DNA of 64,000 nucleotides from Selenomonadales bacterium (GTDB lineage Bacteria; Bacillota; UBA994): contig JAGXRZ010000020.1 of the NCBI GenBank assembly GCA_018335585.1, positions 62,001 through 126,000 of the forward strand. Reading direction: 5' to 3'. The notes beneath the pieces are model-generated. The model ran no database searches, had not been told where the DNA came from, and saw only the letters and a program-made list of their open reading frames with translations. Shown here one piece after another: positions 43,342-51,874 of the stretch (positions within the stretch are counted from its first letter, which is position 1; every line of letters begins with the position of its first letter). The position numbers and the translations under genes are program-made.

Positions 43342-44667
43342 CTAACCACACAAGCAATCAGGGCTAAGTTTGCGGAAAAACTCTGTTAATTCTCGCAAGG
43401 CGCGCTCGGAGTAAGCGAGATTACGCAATTTCCGGTCGCGCGGCGGTGCGGCTAGGGGAGGGAACAGACCGAAGGTGACGTTCATGGGCTGCAGCGGCGA
43501 GGGCGATGGCTCTGTTATGTAGTTGATGAGCGCACCGTGCGCTGTCGCCGTCGGCAACACCAGCGGTTCCATCCCCTGCACTAGGCGGTACCCATTAATG
43601 CCAGCCACAAGGCCGCATGCTGCCGACTCCACGTAACCCTCTACACCAGTTATCTGCCCGGCAAAGAGCACGCGCTTGTCTTGACGCCACTGTAAAGTAG
43701 GCAAGAGAACTGCACGAGAATCAATGAACGTGTTGCGGTGCATTACGCCGTAGCGCACGTACTCTGCTTTCTTTAAGGCCGGTATGAGACTGAAGACGCG
43801 TTGTTGTTCTCTCCAAGTAAGACGTGTCTGAAACCCGACGAGGTTGTACAGCGTGGCAGCGCGATTATCCTGTCGCAGCTGCACGACGGCAAAGGGACGT
43901 CTGCCGGTTTTGGGGTCGACTAGCCCAACGGGCTTAAGCGGCCCAAACAACAAGGTGTCTCTGCCCCTGTCGGCCATCGACTCAATCGGCATGCAACCTT
44001 CAAAGCATGCTGCAGCGTCAACATCTTTTAGCTGCTGACGCTCGGCGGAAATCAACGCGCCATAGAACTCGTCGTACTCCTCTTCGCTGAGAGGGCAATT
44101 TATGTACGCGGCTTCACCTTTGCCATAGCGTGAGGCCAAAAAAGCGTGATCCCAATTGATGGAGTCTGCCAAGACAATCGGCGCGGCCGCGTCGAAGAAG
44201 GCGAGGTAGGGCGATTCGAGCTCTTGGCGTAAGCATTCCGCCAGAGCTGCGGAAGTGAGCGGCCCGGAAGCTACAATCACCACGCCGCATTGCGGCAACT
44301 CCGTTATCTCTTGCCGACAAACCGTGACTAGCGGATGACTCTCTAGTGCCCGCGTCACGTATTCGGCAAACTCGGTACGGTCAACCGCCATGGCGCCACC
44401 GGCAGGCACAAGCGTGGCCTCGGCCGCCTGCATGACCAGGGAACCTAATTGTCGCATCTCTTCTTTGAGCAAACCGACAGCGTTGCTTAGGCCGGCCGCC
44501 CGCAGCGAATTGCTACACACCAACTCGGCAAGCAATGCCGTATGATGTGCCCCCGTAGTAAGCTTAGGACGCATCTCATAGAGCGTAACGGCTGTTCCCT
44601 GACGTGCTAGCTGCCAAGCGGCCTCCGAGCCTGCCAAACCTCCACCAATCACAGAAACGTGGTTCAC
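43342..44667 (-). CDS. trmFO: methylenetetrahydrofolate-tRNA-(uracil-5-)-methyltransferase TrmFO
   Basis: Folate- and FAD-dependent enzyme that methylates U54 of tRNA to ribothymidine in Bacillota. The 441-residue protein begins with the dinucleotide-binding motif VIGGGLAGSEAAWQLARQG and contains LVCSNSLRA, INCPLSEEEYDEFY, FEGCMPIESMADRG and LLFGPLKPVGL, all family hallmarks. GTG at 44667 overlaps the topA stop as GTGA, giving tight coupling. Confidence 0.97.
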   Translation of the reverse strand: MNHVSVIGGGLAGSEAAWQLARQGTAVTLYEMRPKLTTGAHHTALLAELVCSNSLRAAGLSNAVGLLKEEMRQLGSLVMQAAEATLVPAGGAMAVDRTEFAEYVTRALESHPLVTVCRQEITELPQCGVVIVASGPLTSAALAECLRQELESPYLAFFDAAAPIVLADSINWDHAFLASRYGKGEAAYINCPLSEEEYDEFYGALISAERQQLKDVDAAACFEGCMPIESMADRGRDTLLFGPLKPVGLVDPKTGRRPFAVVQLRQDNRAATLYNLVGFQTRLTWREQQRVFSLIPALKKAEYVRYGVMHRNTFIDSRAVLLPTLQWRQDKRVLFAGQITGVEGYVESAACGLVAGINGYRLVQGMEPLVLPTATAHGALINYITEPSPSPLQPMNVTFGLFPPLAAPPRDRKLRNLAYSERALRELTEFFRKLSPDCLCG

Positions 44668-46667
44668 TTGCTCTCTCCCCCAGCCGGCGTTTCACTGGGC
44701 CTTTGCCATACCACATAGCCACAGCTCGGGTAGTTGGAACAGCCATAGAACACGCGCCCGCGCTTGCTACGGCGCTCAACTAAGCTGCCGTCGCACTGTG
44801 GGCAAGCGACCCCGATAGACTTCAGCAAAGGTTTGGTGTTGCGGCAAGCCGGAAAGCCGGGGCAAGCGAGAAACTTCCCGAAACGGCCGGACTTTACCAC
44901 CATGTTGCGGCCGCATAGCGAGCATACTTCATCCGTCTCTTCGTCGGCAATTTCGACCTTGTCTACCCCGGCTAAAGCCCTATCGAGCTGTTCGGCGAAG
45001 ACCGCCCAGAACTCCCGCAGCACCTCTACGGCGGTAGACTGCCCGTTCTCTATAGCGTCGAGCTTGCTTTCTAGCGCTGCGGTAAACTTGACTTCCACTA
45101 GCTCCGGAAAGTGCTCAGTCAGTATTCCCACCACGACTTGTCCTAGTTCCGTAGCGACGAACCGCTTTTGCTCTTTTTCGACATACCCCCGGGCCTGAAT
45201 CGTGTCAATGATTGGCGCATAGGTGCTCGGCCTGCCAATCCCCTCTTCTTCTAGAGTCTTGATTAATGAGGCTTCCGTATACCTAGGCGGAGGCTGCGTG
45301 AAGTGCTGCTTAGGCGATAATTTTACGAGAGACAGCACCTGATTGACCTCGAGGGCTGGGAGCTCGCCCGCATCCTTTGTCTCCTCATCCTCGTTTTCTT
45401 CTTCGTAGAGTGCAAGAAAACCCGGGAACACCAACCGCGAGCCAACCGCCCGAAATGCATGCTCACCGGCTTCTATATCTACCTGCACAGTGTCAAAGCG
45501 CGCGTTTGACATCTGGGAGGCGAGAAACCGCGCGTGGATAAGTTTGTACAACTTGTATTGCTCGCTTGAAAGGGTGGCCTTTAGGTCATCTGGCTTGCGC
45601 TCCACGTAAGTCGGACGAATAGCTTCGTGGGCATCTTGCGCATGCGTGCCTGTGCCTGCATTCTTCTTAGACGCATACTGCCGTGCGGTGTGATACGACG
45701 GCCCAAACTGCGTCTTGATGTAGCTTTCGGCCTCGGTCATGGCCTCTTGCGCTAAGCGCGTGCTGTCAGTACGCATGTAGGTGATGAGTCCGACGGCTCC
45801 CTCTTTTCCCAGCTCAACCCCTTCATAGAGCATCTGAGCGATGCGCATCGTGCGCTTGGCCGTGAATCCTAGCCTTCTTGCCGCTTCTTGCTGTAAGGTA
45901 CTAGTGTTAAACGGCGGGGAAGGCTTCCGTTCTTTCTCGGTGCGCTTTACTGCCTTAACCACAAACTGCTGCTTTTGCAGTGCGGTGGAGATTTCCACCA
46001 CCTGTGCCTCGCTGACGAGCTCGCACCCCATCAGCTTAGCCACGAATGGCTTGGCCTGACTTGGCTTAAGGGAGACCTGTAGCGTCCAATACTCCTTGGG
46101 TAGAAAGGCTTGAATCTCTCTCTCCCGGTCGACAATTAAGCGCACGGCTACAGACTGCACCCGACCTGCACTAAGGCCCTTTCTCACTTTCGCCCACAGC
46201 AAAGGCGACAACTTATAGCCCACAATCCGGTCAAGAATGCGCCTAGCCTGCTGCGAATCCACTAGGCTTGCGTCGATGCGCCGCGGGTGTTTGAAGGCGT
46301 TTCGTACCGCCGCTTCGGTAATCTCATTGAAGGTAACGCGCGATGCGCTCTCTAGGTTAAGGCCCAAAGTATGCGCCAAATGCCAAGAAATCGCCTCTCC
46401 CTCTCGGTCAGGGTCGGTGGCGAGAAACACTTTGTCAGCTTTTTTGGCGGCTTCACGCAGTTCTTTGACCGTCTCACCCTTGCCCCTAATGGTTATGTAC
46501 TTAGGAGAAAAGTCCCTCTCAACGTCCACACCTAGCTGACTCTTAGGCAAGTCACGCAGATGACCGTACGACGCTTTAACGGCATACTTTGAACCTAGGT
46601 ACTTGGTAATAGTCTTAGCTTTGGCAGGAGACTCCACAATCACAAGGTATTTCGGCAGATAAATCAC
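44664..46667 (-). CDS. topA: DNA topoisomerase I
   Basis: Type IA topoisomerase (about 665 residues) that relaxes negative supercoils. It has a TOPRIM domain at the N-terminus (KYLVIVESPAKAKTI and TDPDREGEAISWHLA), the active-site Tyr in GLITYMRTDSTRL, and two C-terminal four-Cys zinc fingers (CSLCGRN...CPGFPAC and CPQCDGS...CSNYPSC). The first standard start is GTG at 46667, which is itself part of the SD GAGGTGAT; an in-frame CTG at 46658 lies 8 nt from GAGG and gives a family-like (M)PKYLVIVES start (see findings). Confidence 0.96.
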   Translation of the reverse strand: MIYLPKYLVIVESPAKAKTITKYLGSKYAVKASYGHLRDLPKSQLGVDVERDFSPKYITIRGKGETVKELREAAKKADKVFLATDPDREGEAISWHLAHTLGLNLESASRVTFNEITEAAVRNAFKHPRRIDASLVDSQQARRILDRIVGYKLSPLLWAKVRKGLSAGRVQSVAVRLIVDREREIQAFLPKEYWTLQVSLKPSQAKPFVAKLMGCELVSEAQVVEISTALQKQQFVVKAVKRTEKERKPSPPFNTSTLQQEAARRLGFTAKRTMRIAQMLYEGVELGKEGAVGLITYMRTDSTRLAQEAMTEAESYIKTQFGPSYHTARQYASKKNAGTGTHAQDAHEAIRPTYVERKPDDLKATLSSEQYKLYKLIHARFLASQMSNARFDTVQVDIEAGEHAFRAVGSRLVFPGFLALYEEENEDEETKDAGELPALEVNQVLSLVKLSPKQHFTQPPPRYTEASLIKTLEEEGIGRPSTYAPIIDTIQARGYVEKEQKRFVATELGQVVVGILTEHFPELVEVKFTAALESKLDAIENGQSTAVEVLREFWAVFAEQLDRALAGVDKVEIADEETDEVCSLCGRNMVVKSGRFGKFLACPGFPACRNTKPLLKSIGVACPQCDGSLVERRSKRGRVFYGCSNYPSCGYVVWQRPSETPAGGESK

Positions 46668-46712
46668 CTCTACTGAATCACTTACACTTCTTTTGCCTCG
46701 TAGGCAAATATC

Positions 46713-47759
46713 TTATCCCGAGAGACGTAAGTAGGCCCCGCCGGGCAGGCGTTCTACTGCTCCTGTCACCTCTAGCGCCGTCAGCGCCGCGGCAGCGACG
46801 GCTACAGGAAATCCCGTCAGGAGGCATACCTCGTCCACACTCAAGGGTTCGGTGCCTAAGGCCATCAGCACCAACGATTCCTCCGGCCTAAGCAGAACGG
46901 GCGGAGCCTCCTTTGGCTTGGCGGGGACGCCTAACGTTTCGTAGATACACTGTGGGTCGAGCAGGGGCGTCGCTCCCTGCGCGAGAAGATAATTAGTGCC
47001 CCTACTTTGCGGACTGAAAATGCTACCCGGTACTGCCAAGACCTCTTTTCCTTCTTCAAGTGCATGTTCGGCGGTGATCAGCGCCCCGCTGCCCATGTCG
47101 CCTTCTATCACGAGACACACGCGCGACAAACCGCTGATTATGCGGTTGCGTGCGGGGAAGTGCCATGCCAGAGGAGGCGTTCCTTCTGGGTACTCACTTA
47201 CTAGCGCTCCGCCCTGTTCCACTATCTTTTCTGCCAGTAGTGAGTTCTCGCGTGGGTAGATATCGTCTAAACCGCGGCCCATAACGGCAATGGTGTGCCC
47301 GCCACAGCGCAGGGCGGCCCCGTGCGCAAGGGTGTCAATCCCACGTGCCAAACCACTGACCACCGCGTGTTCTGCCGCGACAACAGTGGGCACGACCATC
47401 TCTACTACTTGTCGCCCGTAAGGAGTCGCCTTGCGCGTACCGACTACCGCTACCCCTCGTTGTCTGCCTAGGCTGCCGCGTATGTATAAGACCAGCGGCG
47501 GCGAATATAGGTGGCAGAGCGCCTCAGGGTAGTCCCGTTCTTCGATGACCACCGCCCGAGCCTTCTCCTGGTGCAAGGGGTCCCTATCCTGTTCCCTAAA
47601 GGCCTTCGCTAAGGCAAGCGCACCAGACCGAGACAAACCTGCATCCGTCCAGGCATCAGCCGAGTAGAGCGGAAAGCGAGCAAAGTCGAGATGAGAAACT
47701 TGGGCGTATCGCACGCCACGCACCCCCGCTATTATAGCTAGGGCCTGTCGTCTCTCCAT
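46713..47759 (-). CDS. dprA: DNA processing protein DprA/Smf
   Basis: Loads RecA on incoming single-stranded DNA during transformation; widely present even in species not known to be competent. The 348-residue protein has the Rossmann core with VAVVGTRKATPYGRQV, SGLARGIDTLAHGAAL and GTNYLLAQGATPLLDP, plus a C-terminal winged-helix DprA_WH domain. The ORF opens at 47846, but GGAGGGAG is spaced 9 nt from ATG at 47759 and the family N-terminus fits. The dprA-topA pairing is conserved. Confidence 0.94.
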   Translation of the reverse strand: MERRQALAIIAGVRGVRYAQVSHLDFARFPLYSADAWTDAGLSRSGALALAKAFREQDRDPLHQEKARAVVIEERDYPEALCHLYSPPLVLYIRGSLGRQRGVAVVGTRKATPYGRQVVEMVVPTVVAAEHAVVSGLARGIDTLAHGAALRCGGHTIAVMGRGLDDIYPRENSLLAEKIVEQGGALVSEYPEGTPPLAWHFPARNRIISGLSRVCLVIEGDMGSGALITAEHALEEGKEVLAVPGSIFSPQSRGTNYLLAQGATPLLDPQCIYETLGVPAKPKEAPPVLLRPEESLVLMALGTEPLSVDEVCLLTGFPVAVAAAALTALEVTGAVERLPGGAYLRLSG

Positions 47760-47790
47760 AACGTTAATCTCCCTCCGGTTATCTTTCGTA

Positions 47791-47819
47791 ATTATAACAG
47801 GAAAAACCGCGTGTGAACA
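47791..47819 (-). promoter_or_regulatory. possible dprA promoter
   Basis: A perfect -10 TATAAT (47791-47796) faces dprA with about 30 nt to the SD. At 17 bp spacing the -35 is a poor TGTTCA (47814-47819) that lies inside the terminator stem of the previous operon. The -10 is convincing, the -35 is not. Confidence 0.45.
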
Positions 47820-47826
47820 CGCGGTT
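47801..47826 (-). terminator. intrinsic terminator closing the fla/che-NlpC unit
   Basis: Perfect 9-bp stem AACCGCGTG / CACGCGGTT with a 4-nt loop, followed on the minus strand by TTTTTCC. It lies 140 bp below the NlpC/P60 stop and just ahead of the dprA -10. Confidence 0.88.
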
Positions 47827-47862
47827 AGTGTAAAAGCGTATAGCATAGGGCCTATAAGGTGG

Positions 47863-47928
47863 GGCTCCTAGCTCCTGGCTCTCGGCTCCTAGCAGAGCAG
47901 CGCTCGGTGCCCAGTGCCCAGTGCCCAG
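47863..47928 (-). repeat. two families of tandem heptanucleotide repeats in the gap after the NlpC/P60 gene
   Basis: On the + strand, four 7-bp units of the (G/A)GCTCCT type run from 47863 to 47890, one of them GGCTCTC. Three exact TGCCCAG units run from 47908 to 47928. They lie in the longest gene-free gap of the window (47760-47967), between the NlpC/P60 stop and its terminator, so they should be transcribed. No ORF crosses them. The first unit type also occurs after codY. Confidence 0.7.
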
Positions 47929-47967
47929 TAGAGCAACTGACGGGCACTCGTGGCTGCTCCTCTCACT

Positions 47968-48783
47968 CTATGGTATTAGGCGGCGCACGCTATGTAGCCT
48001 GCTGCCCCAATAGGTGCTTCTTAGGTTAGCGTAACTTACGCCCTCGCGCGTGGTCGCATGGATAAACTCTCCATCGCCAACATAAATGCCGACGTGCGAA
48101 ATACCCGGACGCCACGTGTCCACAAAAACCAAGAGGTCGCCCTTACGTCGCTCGGCAATCGGTACCCTCACCCCGGCCGAGGCCTGGTTAATCGAGGTAC
48201 GAGGTAGGGCTATGCCGTGTTTTGCGAAAACATAGCGGGTAAAGCCGGAGCAGTCGAAGCTATCGGGGCCGTCAGCGCCGAACACATACGGCGTGCCGAG
48301 ATATTCCGCAGCTGTCGCCAGCACGAGTATGGCCCTATCAAACGCTGACTCCGGTATGCGGCGCGCGCCACGGAAGAGAGACGAGACTGACGCTTCGGCG
48401 AGGCTCGCTTGGCGCACCACGCCCGCACTCGGACTAGCCCAAACAACGGCATTGTTGCCGACAAAGATGCCCGTCCAGCGAGTGCTACCGGAGGCAAAGA
48501 GCACGATGTCTCCCGCTCTAAGTTGTGAACGCGTCACCGCCGTGCCGACGGTAGCTTGCTGAGCCGTCGTACGCGGGAGACTCACCCCAAACTGACCAAA
48601 GACGTACACCAACAGCCCCGAAGCATCAAATCCAGTGCGATCCTCGCCGCTAAACTGAAACGGCAATCCCCTTAGTTCAAGGGCCTGTTCGGCGACGTAC
48701 CGTCCGGCTAGACCCTCGGCAAACACGGGCAACGGCATAAGTAGCAGGGTGAACACAAGAGCGGCGGCGAATAGTTTTCTCAT
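47968..48783 (-). CDS. secreted tandem NlpC/P60-domain protein (N-terminal copy degenerate)
   Basis: A 271-residue exported protein with a clear signal peptide (MRKLFAAALVFTLLLMPLP, cleavage after AFA-like FAE) and two NlpC/P60-type modules. The second (about 155-271) has the full catalytic set: Cys178 in FDCSGF, His230 in ISHVGIY and His242, fitting a gamma-D-glutamyl-diamino acid peptidase that cuts wall peptides. The first (about 25-145) aligns with it but has Ala54 for Cys (FDASGL) and Trp103 for His (RWTGIF). ATG at 48783 is 12 nt from AGGAGG; a longer ORF to 48840 has no SD. It ends the fla/che unit. Confidence 0.9.
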   Translation of the reverse strand: MRKLFAAALVFTLLLMPLPVFAEGLAGRYVAEQALELRGLPFQFSGEDRTGFDASGLLVYVFGQFGVSLPRTTAQQATVGTAVTRSQLRAGDIVLFASGSTRWTGIFVGNNAVVWASPSAGVVRQASLAEASVSSLFRGARRIPESAFDRAILVLATAAEYLGTPYVFGADGPDSFDCSGFTRYVFAKHGIALPRTSINQASAGVRVPIAERRKGDLLVFVDTWRPGISHVGIYVGDGEFIHATTREGVSYANLRSTYWGSRLHSVRRLIP

Positions 48784-48867
48784 TCTGCGTTTTGGCCTCC
48801 TTCTATGTTGTACAGAAGGAGTTCTGCGCCTTGCACGCATAACCTGTTAACTAGTTTCCTGTAAATT

Positions 48868-49911
48868 TTACCTGTTAATCTCGCGCAGTCTCTCAGCCGG
48901 GCTGAGAATACTGGTGATACGTACGCCAAAGTTTTCGTTAACTACAACGATTTCACCGCGGGCAATCAATGTGCCGTTTACTAGCACGTCCACTTGGTCT
49001 TCCACCATGCGGTCAAGCTCAACCACTGAACCGGTGCCAAGAGCCAAGACGTCCTTGATTGCTTTCCTGCTCTTGCCAAGCACCACAGACACCTGCAAGG
49101 GCACATCCAAAATGAGCTCGATGTTAGGGCCCGGGCCGGTGTGCAGAGGCGCCTGTAAAGGCGAAAACTGCGCCCGTTGAACGGAGACTTCCGGCGCGGG
49201 CGGTGCGGGAGGCATAGCCTCGGTCGGGAGATTGGCGCTTTCCTTGCCGGGAGCCGGCGCTATTCCGCCCAACAGATGTTCTGCCATCTGTTTAGCGGAA
49301 GCGACGGGCATCACCTGCAGCAGTTCACTGTCGATCAGGTCGCCCACAACCATCCGAAAAGCCACTACCGCCAAAGTCTCGCGTTCAAGTTGCGCCAGCA
49401 CGCCCTCCTTGGGGGGCACGTCAAACATAACCACTTCGGGAGGAGAGATGTTCACTCTACGGCCAAACAGGGAGTGCAAAGACGTTGCGGCCGTACCGAT
49501 CATTTGGTTCATGACTTCGGCCACGGCGCTAATCTTCAACTCGTCAAGTTCCACAGAGTCAACATGCCCGGTACCACCAAGCATAAGATCAGCAATTACC
49601 GCCGCGTCAGATGTGCGCACTACCAGGAGGTTAAACCCCGACATGCCAGCTGTGAAATTAACGAGCAAAGCAAGGTAAGGCACCGAGAACTGCGCAAGTA
49701 GCTCTTGTAGCCCTAGCACCCTTACGCGCGGAGTGGTTATGCTTACTCGCCTATTTAGCAACTGCGAAAGCGTAGTAGCAGCTGTTCCCATGGAAATATT
49801 GCCTACTTCCCCCAGTGCATCGCGCTCCGCGGGCGACAGGTCGGTGTTTGGATTGGCTCCAAACTTTAGTATCGCGTCAATCTCGTCCTGCGACAAATAT
49901 TTGCTAGTCAA
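48868..49911 (-). CDS. fliY: flagellar motor switch protein/CheY-P phosphatase FliY
   Basis: Switch-complex protein of Gram-positive type. After the CheY-binding N-terminus (YLSQDEIDAILKFG) come two CheC-type phosphatase modules, each with the E-x2-N signature (GEVGNISMGTAA and AEVMNQMIGTAA), a proline-rich linker, and a C-terminal FliN/SpoA domain (LDVPLQVSVVLGKS). The length is about 347 residues. The ORF opens at 49944, but TTG at 49911 lies 6 nt after an AGAGG at the fliM end, overlaps the fliM stop and gives the normal N-terminus. It removes phosphate from CheY and forms the rotor C-ring. Confidence 0.94.
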   Translation of the reverse strand: MTSKYLSQDEIDAILKFGANPNTDLSPAERDALGEVGNISMGTAATTLSQLLNRRVSITTPRVRVLGLQELLAQFSVPYLALLVNFTAGMSGFNLLVVRTSDAAVIADLMLGGTGHVDSVELDELKISAVAEVMNQMIGTAATSLHSLFGRRVNISPPEVVMFDVPPKEGVLAQLERETLAVVAFRMVVGDLIDSELLQVMPVASAKQMAEHLLGGIAPAPGKESANLPTEAMPPAPPAPEVSVQRAQFSPLQAPLHTGPGPNIELILDVPLQVSVVLGKSRKAIKDVLALGTGSVVELDRMVEDQVDVLVNGTLIARGEIVVVNENFGVRITSILSPAERLREINR

Positions 49912-50884
49912 CTTCTTCCTCTCCCCCCAACCGCGCTGCGACAACCTGTACTGCCAGCTGGGTATCTACTATGCCCGGCTGCACAGCAAACGCTCGACGG
50001 TCCTCTACTAAAAGATCTATCAACTCACCCGGCTTCTTGTCTACGGCGACAACATCCCCGACTGAGAGGTGCAGGAACTCCCGCACGCTAATCTCCCCTG
50101 CTCCCAGCAAAGCGGCCAGAGACAGCATCGCTTGACCTAAGGTCCTGCGCCTGTCCTGCCAGCGCTCGCGATAGTCTAGCCTAACTGTTTCAGAAGCCTC
50201 TACTTTCGGTCTGTTAATAATGCTGTCAATCGTCATAAAGGGGAGACACACTGATAAAATGCCTTGTACTTTGTTGATCGTAAGGGAAAGCGTGACTACA
50301 GCAACCATTTCCTGCGGGGGGATAGATTGAATCAGGCGAGGATTTGTTTCCAGTGACTGGAGAGCACAGGCGAGGGGGAAGGTGTCTTTCCAAGCAACTT
50401 CGTAGCGTTCTAGCATATATGCGACCAACCGTCGATACATATTAACCTCAATTTCTGTCACAGGCCGTCCGCGCTTGGCGACATCCCCACTTCCCCCACA
50501 AATTAAGTCAATAATGGGAATAGATAAATCATAACCCATGTTAATGATGCCTAAACCGTAGCTGCTCAAGGCAAATACTGCAGCTACAGTGTGCGCTGGC
50601 AAAGACACTACCAAATCTTCAAATGCGACTTGATCCACTGTGGCTAGTTTCGCCACGACGGGAACGCGCAGATACGCAGTCAGGAAATTCGCTAATTGCC
50701 GTGCAAAATGGTCATGAACCAGCGACAAGAGGCTTAGGTTGCCCTTAGAGAAGCGATTCGGGCGCCGAAAATCATACTTGCGTACCCGCACCTGCTCCTT
50801 CGTTAAGTCTTCTGTGCTCACTTCACCTTGCTCTAGGCTCTGCAGTAGGCTATCTATCTCCGCCTGACTAAGTACGTTGCGCAT
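49904..50884 (-). CDS. fliM: flagellar motor switch protein FliM
   Basis: C-ring protein that binds CheY-P and sets rotor direction. The 326-residue protein has the CheY-binding N-terminal peptide NVLSQAEIDSLLQSL, a middle CheC-like domain (about 50-230, with the GSGDVAKRGRPVTEIE segment) and a C-terminal SpoA domain (DVVAVDKKPGELIDLLVE). ATG at 50884 has only a weak SD. It lies between cheY and fliY, as in Bacillus. Confidence 0.96.
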   Translation of the reverse strand: MRNVLSQAEIDSLLQSLEQGEVSTEDLTKEQVRVRKYDFRRPNRFSKGNLSLLSLVHDHFARQLANFLTAYLRVPVVAKLATVDQVAFEDLVVSLPAHTVAAVFALSSYGLGIINMGYDLSIPIIDLICGGSGDVAKRGRPVTEIEVNMYRRLVAYMLERYEVAWKDTFPLACALQSLETNPRLIQSIPPQEMVAVVTLSLTINKVQGILSVCLPFMTIDSIINRPKVEASETVRLDYRERWQDRRRTLGQAMLSLAALLGAGEISVREFLHLSVGDVVAVDKKPGELIDLLVEDRRAFAVQPGIVDTQLAVQVVAARLGGEEEVD

Positions 50885-50895
50885 GTTTGGTCAAC

Positions 50896-51258
50896 CTAAG
50901 ATAATGCTTTCGTTACAGCTTGAACAACGCGACCTGGGTCAAACGGCTTGACGATAAAGTCTCGCGCTCCAGCCTGAATCGCATCCATCACCATATGTTG
51001 CTGCCCCATTGCGCTACACATCACAATGCGCGCGGATGGGTCGATGCGCCGAATCTCCTTTACAGCCTGTATGCCATCCATTTCCGGCATGGTAATGTCC
51101 ATTGTCACCAAGTCAGGGCGCAACTCCTTAAACTTCGTGATGGCAACGAGACCGTTTTCGGCATGGCCTACGACCTCAAACCCTGCTTTCGTCAGTTGGT
51201 CGGAGAGCATCATGCGCATAAATGCAGCATCGTCTACCACCAGAATTCGCTTCGACAT
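50896..51258 (-). CDS. cheY: chemotaxis response regulator CheY
   Basis: Single receiver domain of 120 residues. It has the acidic pair in LVVDDAAFMR, the phospho-acceptor Asp in LVTMDITMPEMDGI, the conserved Ser in IVMCSAMGQQ and the Lys in FIVKPFDPGR. When phosphorylated it binds FliM/FliY; CheC and FliY should dephosphorylate it. The ATG directly follows the cheC stop with GGGGG 10 nt upstream. No cheA kinase gene is in the window. Confidence 0.96.
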   Translation of the reverse strand: MSKRILVVDDAAFMRMMLSDQLTKAGFEVVGHAENGLVAITKFKELRPDLVTMDITMPEMDGIQAVKEIRRIDPSARIVMCSAMGQQHMVMDAIQAGARDFIVKPFDPGRVVQAVTKALS

Positions 51259-51873
51259 CTAACTCATTCCCCCTGCAGATAAGATCTTATTCATTATTAA
51301 CGCAAATGCTTCCTGTGATGGTAGAAATGCCAAGTCGCTGGAAACGCATCGTTCGTCCACACGGAGCTCTGTCTTAAAGATTAATAGCCCGTCCACATTA
51401 CGACAGCCAGCGACCACGACGTTACATACAAAGGCGTCAAAGTAGTCGTGAATGAATCGCGGTGGTAACGCACTCGATGTCTCGCCAAGGAAGTCGGTGA
51501 TAGCGGTAAGAAACGAACCCGTTACAATATTGCCAATTTCCATCAGGGCCGATTGCGCGAGCGCATCATCAAGGCTCTGCCCTGCCAACATGTCCCCAAA
51601 GGCTTCTAACAGATGCTTTGCGCTCTCTTCACCTACTGTAAGCAAAGTTAAGCCATCAATCGCGCCGCTTAGCCCAACCTCCACGCCTACGCCTACTTCG
51701 CCCTCGCGACTGAGTTCCGCACAGCCTGCTTCAATGCTAAGAAACTTTGTTTCTGGGACCTTCATGTCCACTTTTCGCCCCATCAGCAGGGAAAGTGCGG
51801 TGGCGGCATGGCCCGCCCCCATGTTGCCAATTTCGTTGATTACGTCAAGTTGCAGGGTTGAAATGCCTTGCAC
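51259..51873 (-). CDS. cheC: chemotaxis protein CheC (CheY-P phosphatase)
   Basis: A 204-residue CheC with both active-site helices intact: NEIGNMGAGHAATALS near residue 12 and MEIGNIVTGSFLTAI near residue 112. CheC dephosphorylates CheY-P and, bound to CheD, links CheY-P level to receptor adaptation. GTG at 51873 lies just after the cheR stop with a weak AGGCG. It is followed at once by cheY, and cheD is two genes upstream. Confidence 0.95.
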   Translation of the reverse strand: MQGISTLQLDVINEIGNMGAGHAATALSLLMGRKVDMKVPETKFLSIEAGCAELSREGEVGVGVEVGLSGAIDGLTLLTVGEESAKHLLEAFGDMLAGQSLDDALAQSALMEIGNIVTGSFLTAITDFLGETSSALPPRFIHDYFDAFVCNVVVAGCRNVDGLLIFKTELRVDERCVSSDLAFLPSQEAFALIMNKILSAGGMS

Positions 51874-51874
51874 T

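Noticed and set aside
46692-46708. Hairpin TTTGCCT/AGGCAAA after dprA, considered as a terminator
   Set aside because: No T-tract follows on the minus strand (AAAGAAG instead), and topA-side spacing gives no support.
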